DNA of 64,000 nt from Sceloporus undulatus (GCF_019175285.1 NC_056522.1:236675781-236739780); one strand, 5' to 3'. Shown: positions 32,061 through 44,654, counted from the first letter of the stretch. Program-made: numbers and translations. The notes: generated from the letters alone by a model not told the origin.

Positions 32061-32461
32061 TGGGGCACTTTCTTTCTCCTTTTGTTTCTTTTCTTTCTCT
32101 TCTCTCTCTCTCCTCTCCCTTCTTCCTCTTTCATTAAGGAAACTTTCTGTACAATATATGCCTATAATGTTATTCTAGAACTCAATGATGAAAAAAGAGA
32201 AGAAGACCCTAGTCATACAATGGGCATGCTTTTTAAAAATTCCTTCCCCCTAAAAAAGGAGTTTGCATGTTTTCTTTCTTTCTTTCTCTTTCTTTCATTC
32301 TAAGGAAACGTTTCCTGTATAATAATAAATATTATTGTATGAACTCAAAATTGCTGAGAAGACCCTACATCCTGCAAATAGGCATCTTGCTTTTTTGGTG
32401 TCCCTCCCCCCTGAAAAAAAGGAATTTAACTTCCCCAAATCCAGCTGATGTTGACACTGTG

Positions 32462-32567
32462 GTGTGGTTTTGGGAAAGTGGGTTTACACGAACGAAGTGG
32501 GATTTGAACCCTGGTTTTCAGAGTCATAGTCCAACACTCAAACCACTATGCCAAGCTGTCCTAAAAT
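32462..32567 (-). mobile_element. tRNA-headed SINE, head fragment
   Basis: On + 'gaagtgggatttgaaccctggttttcagagtcatagtccaacactcaaaccactatgcc' is the reverse of the SINE head with its B box. It lies in TMEM37 intron 1. Confidence 0.75.
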
Positions 32568-33027
32568 ACTAAAATAATATTCTAATTTACTGAAAAAACA
32601 AGTAGGATTTGTATCTCACATTTCTCCCAAATGGGAGTCAAAGCTCCTTACAATATAAATGAGGATAAAACAGCTGAAACAGGATGGAGTTTTGGATAGA
32701 GTTTGTTGACTAAAAAAGACTCCAATGTTTTTTCCTAAATTGTTCCATTTCCTCTCCTCCCTCTTGGAATACAATGACTTGTTTACAAAGATCAGCAACT
32801 CTATCCCTTCACTGGCATGTTACTGCTGATGTTTCAGCAAAAACTGGTTCCCGCTTGGCAGTTCCTGGAAGGCTTTGTACAAGGGCTATTTGAAAATAAG
32901 ACACGCTGCAGGGGTTGCAAGTAAGAAAAGCCGAAAAATGACTGAACAAGGGCGACATGCACATTGTGGGTGCTTTTACATTGTGAAATTGGCTTCTGGG
33001 GAATGGAAACAGCTTGGTATTATTTGA

Positions 33028-33255
33028 GTGAGCCAGCGTGATGTAGTAGTGGTTTAAGCCCTGGACTATAATTCTGGAGAGCATGGTTCAAATCCCTGCT
33101 CAGCCGTGGAAACCCACAGGGTGACCTTTGGGAAGTAACACTCTCTCGCCCTCAGAGAATAATAATGGCAAATCCTCTCTGAAGAAACTTGCCAAGAAAA
33201 CCCTGTTATAGGTTCATCTTAGGATCACCATAACAACTTGACAGCACACAACATT
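33028..33255 (+). mobile_element. tRNA-headed Sauria-type SINE
   Basis: 'gagccagcgtgatgtagtagtggtttaagccctggac...ggttcaaatccctgctcagccgtgg' then 'ttcatcttaggatcaccataacaacttgacagcacaca'. In TMEM37 intron 1. Confidence 0.85.
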
Positions 33256-34034
33256 CAACATTATATATCTATCTATACGTGTAGCTAGAGATACATACAT
33301 ACACACACTGGAAATAATCATTAGCATTTATAAAGCACTTTAGGGTCTCCAAAGTACTTCACACACCCTTTCAGTGGGGCTGTGGGGCGGGGGAGAATCG
33401 ATATCAGGATTTGTTAGTAAATCCTTAAGTAGTTTTGTAATAGGGCGGCAAGGATTTCTGCCTCCAAGTAACTGAAAATTTGTTGTAAAATTGCTTTTTT
33501 AAAACCGATTGCATACTTTTGGAGGGGCCATTAGGTCAGAAACCCTATAGTATGTGCAGGTTCTTTAGGAATGGGAATGCTGTAGGTAAATGGCTCTATC
33601 CCCTCAGTCATTATTTTGCTTTTGTCTCAAGAATCTAGCAAAAAGCAAAGCAGATCCCGCAAGGCTGGAATCTGCTCTCTCCTGTTTTAAACAACCTCTA
33701 TAAGGTAGCCCAGTATTTGTTATATCTACAGTGGATTCCTTTTCATCTCTCAGGCTCAGTATGTCTGTCAACATTTCCTTTTATGACATTTGTGTAAAAA
33801 CATGGCTCTACCTTTCTGCCCTCACAGGGAAAAAAACTAATCTATCTTCTGGTTTGTTTTTGGTTGTTATTGTTTTGCCTTGACTACTGCCATCTTCGTC
33901 TCTCTGATCTTTCTGTAACCTTGTTCAGGCATTCAGATTAAGGCTAAACTGAATGCATGAGGAAAAGAACATGATAGCCAGTCCTTCTTTCACTATCACT
34001 TTCTATGTGAGAACAGAATTCAGAGACTTCGCCA
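33256..34034. other. TMEM37: TMEM37 intron 1, no feature recognised
   Basis: A short (TATC/ACAT) simple region at 33260-33300; otherwise nothing recognised. Confidence 0.5.
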
Positions 34035-34260
34035 CCTTTGGAATATCAGTATGCAAAGGGGCCTTGTAGCATCTTCAAGACTAACTGTGAGAAGGAAGTT
34101 GTAGCATAAGCTTTCATGGACTTAGTCTACTTCCTCAGCTGATGCACGGAATGATTCATACATCTGAGGAAGTAGACCAAGTCTGCGAAAATTTATGCTA
34201 CAACATCTTTCGCACAGTTAGTCCCAAAGGTGTAACGAGACCCCTTTGCATATGAGGATA
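34035..34260. mobile_element. Penelope end fragment, folded back
   Basis: 'tgcaaaggggccttgtagcatcttcaagactaactgtgagaaggaagttgtagcataagctttcatggacttagtctacttcctcag' is followed by its inverted copy ending 'cctttgcatat'. Same unit as 9690-9865 and the 3' end at 48165-49475. Confidence 0.65.
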
Positions 34261-34739
34261 GTGAGAGTCAGAATAGGAGAGTCCCTGCTATATGTGTAGA
34301 AGCTCTTCCTGTAATCCAGAACCGGATCCCTGTATGGATCCAGATCACTGAAGACGGAAGTGGGTGAGGTTTGTACACCAACCTTTTCACGTGTTCAGTT
34401 AGCTGTTCTGTGAACTTCTGGTAAGACTCATGTCTCACCTTCACATATCCATGTACACCCAGCACTCTGCACCCAAATTCTCCATGTTATGATACCCCAA
34501 TAACAACAACTATTATGATTAGACAAAGAGTAAAATAAATTGCAGTGGTGGAGAAATAGTAAATGGATGTCATTTTGTACATTTTAGGTATAACTATCAC
34601 TGACAATTAACCACCCTGTGGATAATGATCAGATGGCTATGCTGTTGTTGTTGTTGTTTTTAAATGCTTCTTGCTTTAAAATATAGATACCAAGATTTAA
34701 CTATCTCTTTTTTATTTCTTTTGGGAATTTCTCTTTAAG

Positions 34740-35336
34740 GCCCAGTGGCTACATGTTCACAGAAGGCCCAAGAGGTTGTTTTTTGAGACATTTATTCGGA
34801 GCCTCATCATCCTCTGCGTTGCGATATCTGTTGTCCTGTCTTCAATTGCAGTGTGTGATGGACACTGGCTTTTTGCCAAAGGAAAGCTCTTTGGATTGTG
34901 GCACTTCTGTACCATCAACAACAACAGTGCCCTCAGATGTGCCACCAACCTCACTTTGGCCAATGTCAGAGGAATGAACATAGGAATGACTCTTGCAAGA
35001 AGTATGGTGTCTTTTGCTGTTGTAGTAGCCATCTTTGGCCTGGAACTTCTCATGGTCTCACAAGTCTGTGAAGACATCAACTCAAGAAGAAAATGGTCAA
35101 TGGGATCAGTCCTCATTCTTGCCTCCTTTCTGCTCTCATCAGCTGGGGTGCTGAGCTTCTTAATCCTTTTGAGGGACTACATCTCCTTCACAGGTTTTAC
35201 ACTCACCTACTGGTGTGAGTTCATTGCTGCCTTCCTTTTCTTCCTTAATGGGATCAGTGGACTTCACCTTAATCACCTAACATTTCCATGGAACAGACTG
35301 AGAAAAATTAACAATGATGGACAACAGCTCTGCTAA
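34740..35336 (+). CDS. TMEM37: TMEM37 coding exon 2
   Basis: TMEM37 is a four-pass membrane protein related to voltage-gated calcium channel gamma subunits and claudin-like proteins. The exon follows TTTAAG (AG at 34738-34739), reads [20 protein letters not shown], and runs 198 codons to TAA at 35334-35336. Membrane segments: [18 protein letters not shown]; after a loop, [20 protein letters not shown]; then [20 protein letters not shown]; then [17 protein letters not shown]. The first loop has the claudin-family GLWHFC with a second Cys ten residues on, plus NNS and NLT sequons. Close similarity to human TMEM37 runs from FFETF to the last membrane segment; the C-terminal tail is slightly longer. 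A TTG at 34776 is not the start; translation comes from exon 1. Confidence 0.95.
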   Translation, partial: AQWLHVHRRPKRLFFETFIRSLIILCVAISVVLSSIAVCDGHWLFAKGKLFGLWHFCTINNNSALRCATNLTLANVRGMNIGMTLARSMVSFAVVVAIFGLELLMVSQVCEDINSRRKWSMGSVLILASFLLSSAGVLSFLILLRDYISFTGFTLTYWCEFIAAFLFFLNGISGLHLNHLTFPWNRLRKINNDGQQLC

Positions 35337-36600
35337 ATAAACTAAGAGCATATTGTAGCTCATCAGCATTTGAAAAGAACACCATGTTTTCTTAGTATAC
35401 AATAAGAGAAAAGGATTTACAAGGGCATGCTACTTTTAGGACCAGTCAATAGTAGAGGATGCACTAGAAGCTGGATTATTATAGTATCTTAGAATTTTTA
35501 AAAATGCAGTTCTTCATTGTGAAGGAATACCAGTCAAATGGCTTACTTAAAACTTGGTTCATATATTTACAGCTCCCAATCCAGGGACTGAAGTCTCACA
35601 AAAACCAAGGAAGCAAGCTAGCAAATTTAAATATAAGAAATCCCAGTACGTTCAAGTGGATTTAGTTATAATTAGTTTTACCTGAACAACTGGTCTAGGC
35701 CACTGTCCAAGCGGGATGAGAAATGCACTGTGTAAATTTATTTTGTTCTTTTCCTAAATCTCTAAAACCTAAATGTCGACCTACCAAGTCTGCACTGATT
35801 CAGTGGGTCTACTCTAATTGGGTCTTGCAACTGGATTAGGCCCAGGATTTTATTCTCTTATCAGTTAGAGTCAGAGCAAACATTCTCAGAATGTTGGGCA
35901 ATGGCAATAAGAGCTTAAATTCCAAATAAATCATTTCAATTTAACTATTACACACGTCAAACCACTGGTAGAACTTTACTTCTTATTTTTCCTTAATGAA
36001 AGTATTTGAGATATTTATATACAATAGAAGCATTTATATCAGACTAGTTGTGCACTATGGAATATCTCTCTTTCAAACTGTGCCTATAAGTATGTTTTAT
36101 ATCAGAGGTGGGAATCAGGTGTCACAGATTTTGCTAAGCTGTAACTGATCTCACTGTCTAGGGTTGCTGGGAATTGCAGTCCAACAACATTTTGGAGAGC
36201 CAAATGATTGCCATATATTTTACATGGTGACTTTAGTTGCTACTGACAAGAAACTTGTTTCATATATACTAATTACCTCCTGTGTCTCTGTCATCATCCA
36301 CTGCTTTAACCCTCTTTATGTCAAAAATGACAAACCATTGGCCTTCCACATCTAATGGTAAAGGACTGTAGGAACTGCAGATGCAAACATTTGGAGGACC
36401 AAGGTTTTATGACTCTATTTAAGTCTTCTTTCACTGATACTTCTTCCTAGCCCTTTTCAGTCTCAGCTCAGCTCCTCCTTCAGCTTTACCTGAAAGCTTT
36501 TGAGTTTTACTAGTAAAAGTAGACTGTGATGATAATGATGAGTGAAGTAAAAGGGAAAACAACTGAAAATGCACATAGATTGAGCTGGCATGGGCCATGA
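35337..36600 (+). other. TMEM37: TMEM37 3' UTR and flank
   Basis: A hexamer AATAAA lies at 35925-35930, a possible polyadenylation signal giving a 3' UTR of about 0.6 kb; another AATAAA-like string overlaps the stop region at 35335-35341 and is probably too close. 36150-36210 contains an eroded DNA-element text ('gggttgctgggaattgcagtccaacaacattttgg'). Confidence 0.4.
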
Positions 36601-36604
36601 TATA

Positions 36605-36835
36605 GGTCTGTTACAGACTGCCCAAATAAAGCTGCTTCGGGTCTCTTTGGAGGTATGCTATTTAAATGATGCATGGGTCCTAAGAGTCCGGAGGTTATGC
36701 CAAAGCCACACTCCATTCCTAGCCTGGAGTCAGCTTTGGTTGCAGCTTCCGGATTCTTAGGATGCATGCATCATTTAAACAGCATACCTCTAAAGAGACC
36801 CAAAGCAGCTTTATTTTGGCAGTCTGTAACAGGCC
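36605..36835. mobile_element. Palindromic DNA element (family C), ATA duplicated
   Basis: Ends GGTCTGTTACAGACTGCC and GGCAGTCTGTAACAGGCC are inverted repeats; ATA flanks both sides (36602-36604 and 36836-36838). The inside folds on itself ('aataaagctgcttcgggtctctttggaggtatgc' and its inverse). 231 bp, no coding capacity. Confidence 0.85.
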
Positions 36836-36936
36836 ATAGTTACTTGACTGTTTTTTCACTGCAACAGATGCACTGGGACTATGGCTTTACTCTTAACAAG
36901 CATTTGCACTATGAAATAACACCAACAGTACAGTTG

Positions 36937-37115
36937 GCCATATTCACAGATTCAACCATCCACAGCTTGAATATTAATTCCAAAAATCCAATCCTTGATT
37001 TTGCCATTTTATATAAGGGACACCATTTTATACTATGCCATTGTATTTAATGGGACTTGATCATCCACTGGTTTTGGTATCCACGGGGGATCTTGGAACC
37101 AAACCACACCAAGGA
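36937..37115. mobile_element. Tigger-like DNA element
   Basis: 'cagttggccatattcacagattcaaccatccac...ataagggacaccatttt...gggacttgatcatcc...tccacgggggatcttggaacc' follows the same order as 1972-2193; the right end is eroded. Confidence 0.7.
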
Positions 37116-38280
37116 CCCTCTTTATTTGCTTATGTAATCACTATTTGTGTATATGAAACCTTAAAAGGAACTTTCTTGGTGCCTCCACTTTTGTCTTCCT
37201 AACATTCAAACATCTTTGTTGATCGAGAGCAGCCCTTAAAATAAAAACATTTTATATACAGAAAGACGGATTTCATTAATCCCCTACATGCTAGCACCTC
37301 TTTGTCCTACAGGACTTCATGTTATGCCTCCTCATTTACAAAACCAAAACCATAAACCAAATCAGTTCTATCCTAGAGCAAACATTTATCAGAAAGAGAT
37401 TGTGACTGCAATGACGACAATGAGTTTCAAAAACTTGATCCCATATCTTGATGATGTGGCAAGATAAGAGATTCACACCACTGATTATGTAGAAGCTAAA
37501 GAGATGAACTGGAAAGCCCAATAGCCACAAAGTCCCTTAACTGCTGAGGTGCAAACTATCTACCCAAAATGAATTTTGAAAGTAGTCTTCCAATATAATG
37601 ATGGAGGAAGGAAGATGAAACTTCAAAGTGGCACTGCTTTATTTATGCAGTCCTGATGGGACAGGATGTAGATCAGGGATTAACATGCTCAGTTTTTTAT
37701 TTCCATTTTATCAAAAACAGAGGAAGTTCCTGTTCTCAGTCTCAGAAGGAATCCTTAAGAGCTGAAACTATTCCACAAGGAGGAATTGTGACAGGGACAC
37801 CACTTCTGCCAGTCTCAACAAAGATCGCTCACGGGAAGGAAGGGGACCATCAACCAGCTGCTTCCTGATTGACAGGGGAATAGACCGCCATTGATCACAA
37901 TGGCTGTAAGTGGGGATTGGGAGGGTGGAGTTACTGCATAGCATTGGAACTATGGTGCTTAGTGCATCCATAACTCCCCAACAGGATTCTGGCCCAGAAA
38001 TCCTTGGAGAAAGCTTATGTGGTTTTGAGGACTGGTCTGGTTTATGTGCCTGCTGTTAGGATTACTTCTTAAATTCATCCAGAGACATAGGTAAGAAATA
38101 TATTCATCTCTGGAATTTTGTACGAAATCCAAACTTTTTCTTGGCAAAGAATTAACTTTGTAATAGAGGAGGAAGAGTGCCATATTGGCTGCCTTGAGAT
38201 CCTTGAAGGACTCATTCAGGAAAATCCACTCATTGTAAGAAGGACAGGTTCTAAATGTTACAAAGGAATAAATATGAACA
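37116..38280. other. Intergenic, no feature recognised
   Basis: No exon, SINE or LINE seen. Confidence 0.5.
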
Positions 38281-38288
38281 CCCTAAAG

Positions 38289-38420
38289 CAGTGGTTCCCA
38301 AACGTCTTCTGGATGTTTTGGATTTCAGCTCCCGAAATGTATGACTACAGACCAAGCTGGCTGGTGCTTCTGGGAGTTGAACCCCAAAATACCTGGAGGA
38401 CCAAAGTTTGGGAACAAGTG
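38289..38420. mobile_element. Small hAT-like element with 8-bp target duplication
   Basis: Ends CAGTGGTTCCCAAAC and GTTTGGGAACAAGTG are inverted repeats with two mismatches. Flanks CCCTAAAG (38281-38288) and CCCTAAAT (38421-38428) agree in seven of eight bases. The ends resemble those of hAT-Charlie/MER5-type elements. 132 bp. Confidence 0.85.
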
Positions 38421-40645
38421 CCCTAAATTACAGCTATTTCTGATAGGGAGCCACTTGTGAATATTCTAGAGCAGGGGTGGGCAAAGTATAACCTGAGGGC
38501 TCAGTGTGGCCCACCATGGTCTCCAGTGCACCTTCTTCACCCCCCTACACAACATTTCAACATAAAAATGACTAATCATGCTGCCCCCAGCATATGGTAA
38601 TTTAAAGGCCACTTTGCCCCAACAGACCTGCCTTAGGTAATAAATACTTTTTGTTAAAGAAGTGACTGCAAGAGGCCTCCAGATGTGCCAACTGTAACTC
38701 CCATCATCTCAGCTTCTAGGTCAGTGACCATCCCAAATAAATATGCAGTTCTTTCTAATTAGGTTTTTGAGATCCTGGTGATGTCCTTCAAACAAACACA
38801 TCTGGGGATTTTTCATTTTCCTAGCATGAACTAATCCAGTTTCAGCACCAATTCAAAAGGCTGGACACTTCTCTCCCATGAGCTAAATGCTCATCTAAAA
38901 GCTGGACACTATAGCAAAGCCTCCCCATATGTATACATTAGATGTGGGTTGGTTATCAGGCTGTTTCCATTAAATGGAAGCTTTCAGATTTATCCCGTGG
39001 AGGTTAAAATGCATTAGAGATGCATTCTGAGCTGACAGGTTGAAATAGCCCTAAATGGCAGTTGTAGCCGACTCTTCTATGAACGTATGATTCAGTTCCC
39101 ATTAAAGGCCATTTCATCAGAACATTTTTGACAGAGTAAGAGAACAGGCCTTGAACTGCATATGGTCATTGTCTATAATAAACACTGTTTTTATTATGTG
39201 AGTTTTAACATGTAGCAATTTCTAAACTGTAACTATTTTCTAAAAACTGTAAACAAAAGTGGGGCATGAACTAGGACTTAAATGTCAAATGTTGAATAAA
39301 TTACTTTTTGAATTGATCATTCCTAGTCATCAGGAACAATTTGGGGATAGATACCTAGCCATTAAATGGGAACATGACTATAATGGAAGCACTGAATTTA
39401 CATTTGTCCAAAATGGTACAGAAAAGGAGCAGAAAAAAAGGATCTCAGAGGAACTGGACTTCTACGCTATAGAACAATTTGTGCATAACTGGAAACATGG
39501 CACTGAGGTTCCTATTGGATGTAATTACAAAATTTGAGTGAAAGATAGAGTTTGAACATGTAGAACAGGGATTTGTTAGTATTTGGATCATAACAGAACA
39601 AAATCTATCCAGTGAAAAACAGAATAGATAGAAGAAGTCTGCAGAGCTGTATGGTGATTGGAACCTTCATACAAAAACTTCTCTCTCAGTTACTCAGCAT
39701 TTAATAAATATTAGTAAGGTATTTCCCAGCATGTCTCCAAAGTTAAGATGACCAGATACTTGAGTTTTTAAAAGACATTATTGTGACATACACTGGCAAA
39801 CACCATCATATTCCATGGCAGCCAATGCATGGCAATACAGGGCCTTTCGTGTTCCAAGAGCAGGGTGATCCTCCAGTCAGTGCTGAACAAAATAAACCTG
39901 ATTTCACTAGCCACAATCCAGATATATTCATGCCAGTTAACCATGGGCACAGGAATAAGGTGGGGGTGTACATTTCCTTCCCATTCCATGGGGTGAATAG
40001 CCACAGGGAGTTACTATTTCCATTTCATTGTGCTTGCATTTGTTACGCTAAACTGAAATCTTCTGAATTTTGGTGTGTGTGTTTTCCCTATGGCCCCAAA
40101 CGAATACTGTATTCTGGGCAGCCATGATCCCAAAGAATGGGAGTATGTCCACACTACCCTATATGCACATCAAACAGAATAGTTTGGGAGTTGCAAATGA
40201 GAAACTTGAACATCTCTGTAGTCAGGAAGACAGGCAATTGAGGCAGGATGTTTTGCCAGACAAGCCCAATAAGGCTGATTTACAACTTTATCCTCAACTT
40301 GGACATTGCCAGACCAAGCAATCCTTTATAATGCAGATTTGATTTCCTTTGATGTAGAACGAACACCTTTGACTTCAGGCTAGTTTTTACTTACAAAATA
40401 ACCCCCAAATCCTTCATCATGGGCTCGTTGGAAGGCATGGGGACACTCTGTCATTGTGAACTCTGACTGGTCCCGGTACCTTATCCAATGCTATCCCCTT
40501 CATAATTGGATCCGGAATCAAGCCTCATCTTGTGTAAGTATTGCCATTAGTTCACCCTCTAGCTATTCCAAACTAACTTATGATTTCTTTAGTCCTGGCA
40601 TGTATGTGTGAGTGAATGTGGATTGTTGTGTAATTTCCCCCCTTA
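38421..40645. other. Intergenic, mostly unclassified
   Basis: About 38466-38560 starts like another hAT-type end ('caggggtgggcaaagtataacc'). An AT-rich 92-codon open frame at 39259-39537 (HDYNGSTEFTFVQNGTEKEQ region) has no similarity I recognise. Nothing else is seen. Confidence 0.4.
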
Positions 40646-40649
40646 ATAA

Positions 40650-41200
40650 AATAATTAGAATCATAGAATCGTAGAGTTGGAAGAGACCGCAAGGGCCATC
40701 CAGTCCAACCCCCTGCCATGCAGGAAATCTCAATCAAAGCATACCCGACAGATGGCCATCGAGTCTCTGTTAAAAGACCTCCAAAGAAGGAGACTCCACT
40801 ACACTCCAAGGGAGTGTGTTCCACTGTCGAACAGCCCTTACTGTCAGGAAGTTCTTCCTAATGTTGAGGTGGAATCTCTTTTCCTGTAGCTTGTATCCAT
40901 TGTTCCGGGTCCTGTTCTCTGGAGCTGCAGAAAACAAGCTTGTTCCCTTCTCAATATGACATCCCTTCAAATATTTAAACAGGGCTATCATATCACCTCT
41001 TAACCTTCTCTTCTCCAGGCTAAACATCTCCAGCTCACTAAGGAGTTCCTCATAGGACATGGTTTCCAGACCCTTCACCATTTTAGTCGCCCTCCTTTGG
41101 ACACACTCCAGTTTCTCAATGTCCTTTTTGAATTGTGGTGCCCAGAACTGGACACAATATTCCAGGTGGGGCCTGACCAAAGCAGAGGACAGCGGCACTC
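40650..41200 (-). mobile_element. CR1 LINE 3' end
   Basis: The minus-strand frame 40770-41198 reads [20 protein letters not shown], then [55 protein letters not shown] and [10 protein letters not shown], the classic C-terminus of CR1 reverse transcriptase. The + strand edge 'attagaatcatagaatcgtagagttggaagag' is the reversed CR1 tail. 5' truncated. Confidence 0.95.
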
Positions 41201-41219
41201 TGAATTACTTCATTCAGAG

Positions 41220-41484
41220 AATCTTGCCTTCCCAACCTAGTTTCCTCTCCCCGAATATGAATACGAATATGACTCGATTGCGATCCACGTCTCTCTGTCT
41301 GCCCAATTTCCCCCAATTTTTCCCCTATTGTATTTTACTGTTTTTAAATTGTGATTATTTAATATTGTACTTTTAGAATTGGGATGAGGGGTTGGGAAGG
41401 GATTAATTTTGAATTTAATTGTATTTTTAATGTACTTTTACTGTTGTAACCCACCCGGATTCCTTGTGATTGGGCAGGCTATAA

Positions 41485-41542
<58 letters not shown>

Positions 41543-41545
41543 CTT
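41220..41545 (+). mobile_element. L2-type LINE 3' tail with (ATT)n
   Basis: It ends 'gttgtaacccacccggattccttgtgattgggcaggctataaattattatt...', the usual L2-type 3' end on the + strand, followed by about 19 ATT units (41485-41541). Confidence 0.75.
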
Positions 41546-41754
41546 TGATCCGTTTTCTCTTGGTATACATAAGGGAAATAGTCTTGAGGGTTCTTGTAGC
41601 CAACCCAATAAACTGAGTTAAAAAAAATTCTCCTAGAAAGACTCTTGGCTACCCATTCTTCCCAGGAATACCTGATTGGTTACTGTTGGAGAGAGAAATG
41701 GTCTGCAACTGCATAGACAACTCTTTATGTTTTTAATTAGTTTGCTTTAGTTGA

Positions 41755-42485
41755 ATGCAGCAACTACTAAGGAAGATCAAGAAAGATAGTACAAAGGCAC
41801 GTTTACTGTTGAACATTAAAAAACCCAAAAATAGCGATCATGGAGAATCTACATATATTCAACCTAGACAATGAGGAAATAGTAAAAGAGTTCTCATACT
41901 TGGGATCAAACATTGATAGGAAGGAGGACTGCAGCCAGGAAGACAGAAGATGATTAAGAATGGGGAGGGCAGCTATGAAAGAACTAAAAATAGATCCTAA
42001 AATGCAAAGATATACAACTGAGCACAAAAGTTAGAATCATACAAGTGACTGTATTTCTATTACCATGTATGGCTGTGAGAGCTGGACAGTAAAGAAGATA
42101 GGAAGAAAATCAATTCATTTGAGATGTGGTGTTGGAGAAGAGTTTGAGGATTCTGTGCACAGCCAAAAAGACAAACAAATGGGTCCTAGAACAGATCAAG
42201 CCAGAAATCTCCCTAGAAGCCAAGATGACAAAACTGAGGATGTTATACTTTGGACATATAATGAAAAGGCACAACTCAGTGGGGAAAAAAACAATAATGC
42301 TAGGAAAGGTGGAGGGAAGTAAAAAGAAAGGAAGATGGGTGGGCTGTATAAAAGAGGTCATGGATATGACTGCAGAAACTGAGCAGTGCAGTGGATGACT
42401 GGGAATCTTGGAGATGTCCCATCCACATGTTCTTCATGGGTTGAGATCGACTCGAGGGCACTTGACAACAACAAAGCAGCATTTT
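41755..42485 (+). mobile_element. BovB (RTE) LINE 3' end, longest + copy
   Basis: The + strand reads MYGCESWTVKKIGRKSIHLR, then VLEQIKPEISLEAKMTKLRM and LYFGHIMKRHNSVG, then the tail 'ttcatgggttgagatcgactcgagggcacttgacaacaac'. The upstream part (from 41755) includes 'gaatctacatatattcaacctagacaatgaggaaatagtaaaag' and 'tcatacttgggatcaaacattgat'. Frames are broken. Confidence 0.92.
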
Positions 42486-42898
42486 GTATTAGTTTTGGGT
42501 AGACCTGGAAGGCTGATCTCTGGAAAGAAGCCTTTTTTAAAGTTGCTCTGCACAGTGAAAACCAGCAACAAAGTTTAAACAATCTCTTATTTAAAAAGAG
42601 GCTGAAATACTGTTCTTCTCAGTATTTAATGAATTGTTGCTCATTAAATATGTTTGCATTGTCATTTTGTTACAAATAACATTACATCATTTTATTGTGG
42701 TTTTATTACCCCCCCCTCTCATTTTCAGTTGTTTCCATAGTGTGCTACATTAATGTGCTACATTAAAGAAACAACACAATAACAAGTGATCATTGCACTG
42801 CAACCAACCTAAAATTCCATCCATAATGTTAGTCCTTGGCAAGCAAGCAAAGCTCTTAGTACATAACTGTGGTTTTATTATCTCATTCACTAGGTTAA

Positions 42899-43112
42899 GG
42901 CTACATCTGCATTGCAGAAATAATGCAGTTTGATACTACTTTAACTGCCATGATCTGATGCTATGGAATTCTGGAATTTGTAGTTTGTTGTGGCACCAGA
43001 GCTCCCTAACAGTAGAAGGCTACAAAACTACAAATTCAAGAACTCCATAGCTCTGAGCCATGGCAATTAAAACAGTGTCAAAATGCATTATTTCTACAAT
43101 GCAGATGCAGCG
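42899..43112. mobile_element. Palindromic DNA element (family A), TAA duplicated
   Basis: Ends GGCTACATCTGCATTGCAGA and CTACAATGCAGATGCAGC are inverted repeats. TAA lies on both sides (42896-42898, 43113-43115). 214 bp; arms pair almost to the centre. Confidence 0.85.
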
Positions 43113-43115
43113 TAA

Positions 43116-44204
43116 ATTGACGTTATCTCCTCTGCAGTTCTCCATATTCTTTTTAAATCTAAAATGTGTCCATTCACTTTTTTAAAAGTAAAAGGCTGTG
43201 CCGAAATCTTATCGAATTTAAGCAAGCTAATTTCACAAAGGGATTCAGCCAAAGAATGTAAAACATATTATATATTACAAGCACTCTTATTTTATGCCTT
43301 ACCCAAAACTAGCCTGATGATCTACAGCATCCTACAAGGATGAATAATGTTGTTTTCACCTGCTTAACATTTAGCTTTGGCTTGTTGAAGCAGGATGTCT
43401 GGAAAAGGGAGTTCTCCAGAATAATCACATCAGACAAGCTACCAGACAAATTTAAAATGCCATACATAGGAGGTGCAGAGCTATCCACCCACCACCCCCT
43501 TCCCCACAAATAGACTACAGTATTTGTTCAGCACCATGTGCTTCCCAGAGTAATCTTGTGAGCAACTGGGCTACAACCAAAGCATGCATATTTATTTACA
43601 CATCATTAACAAAATACAAAGGGAGAGAGGGGACGCTGGTGGAAGCTTGGCTGATAATACATGCCACTTGTACAAGGTCTGATGTTAGACAAAACATAGC
43701 AGTTCTGCAAACATGAAAGATGGTGTTCCAGCAATGGCAATCTTAACTTAAACTCTTTTTGGCAACTTGACTTATTTCTGTCTCTTCTCCATACGTAGCA
43801 TTTTATTTTCAGGAAAGAAAACATGCCTGGCACCTTGGGGAGGCATGAGACTCTTCCTGCCTTCACCTCAGGATTTGTTTACTGAACTCTCATTTGGAGA
43901 TAACAATCTTGTTTTAACTTTGAATTTGTGTATAGATAACTGAGCCTACAAACACCAGCACAGGGGTAATTCAGGGCAGGAGACTGATAAATGACCTCCT
44001 GTTCCAAAGGGTTAGCTGCCCCACTGACAGCAAAAACACCAATATTTTCTGCCACTTAAAAAAAAAATCTTGTAGCTTAGGATATGGGGTGTCAGAGAAG
44101 AGCCCTCCACACATACATGTGTAGCCATATACAGACAGATGCACTGTGGATAAGAGGAGATAACTAAGCATGTGCTTTGTTCCATATATTTATTTACAAA
44201 ATAA
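43116..44204. other. Intergenic, no feature recognised
   Basis: No exon or clear repeat. 'gcatatttatttacacatcattaacaaaatacaaag' at 43585 resembles 'gtttatttacttatatcattaagaaaatacaaag' at 47793. Confidence 0.45.
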
Positions 44205-44436
44205 GATTATGGTGAAGTGGTTTGAGTGTTGGACCTATGACTCTGGAAACCAGGGTTCGATTGCCCACTTGACCATAAAACCCACTGGGTGATCTTGGGC
44301 AAGTCACATTTTCTCAGCCTCAGAAGATGGCAATGGCAACCCCTCTCTGAACAAATCTTGCCAAGAAAATCTCATGATAGGGGGTCGCCTTAGGATCGCC
44401 ATAAGTCTGAAATGACTTGAAGGCACACAACAACAA
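44205..44436 (+). mobile_element. tRNA-headed Sauria-type SINE
   Basis: 'tatggtgaagtggtttgagtgttggacctatgactctggaaaccagggttcgattgccc' followed by the full body and 'cttaggatcgccataagtctgaaatgacttgaaggcacacaacaacaa'. One of the best preserved copies. Confidence 0.9.
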
Positions 44437-44653
44437 AGGTCAAGAGGCCAAGCAATTCAAGAGGTTGGAGTGTGTCATTAATATCGAGGAGGATGCAAAC
44501 AAATACAAAAGCATCTAGTCAAGATCCAATTAGTGTGATTATGGTCTCCCTAGACCCTATTCCAACCAGATTGGCAGCATTACTCACATATCAAAACCAG
44601 GAACACTTAGAGAGTGACAGTTATTTTTCTGTCATAAGCTATAAGGTTCTAGG

Positions 44654-44654
<1 letters not shown>

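Noticed and set aside
31200-32303. 367-codon open frame over the TMEM37 CpG island
   Set aside because: It runs through the exon 1 donor site, has low-complexity Pro/Gly/Ser/Leu content and matches nothing known; typical of G+C-rich DNA.
34776-35336. TTG at 34776 as TMEM37 start
   Set aside because: The upstream codons continue the match to TMEM37 up to the splice acceptor, so the start lies in exon 1.
39259-39537. 92-codon A/T-rich frame as a new gene
   Set aside because: No splice context, no recognised similarity; length is within chance for A/T-rich DNA with few stops in one frame. A protein search would settle it.
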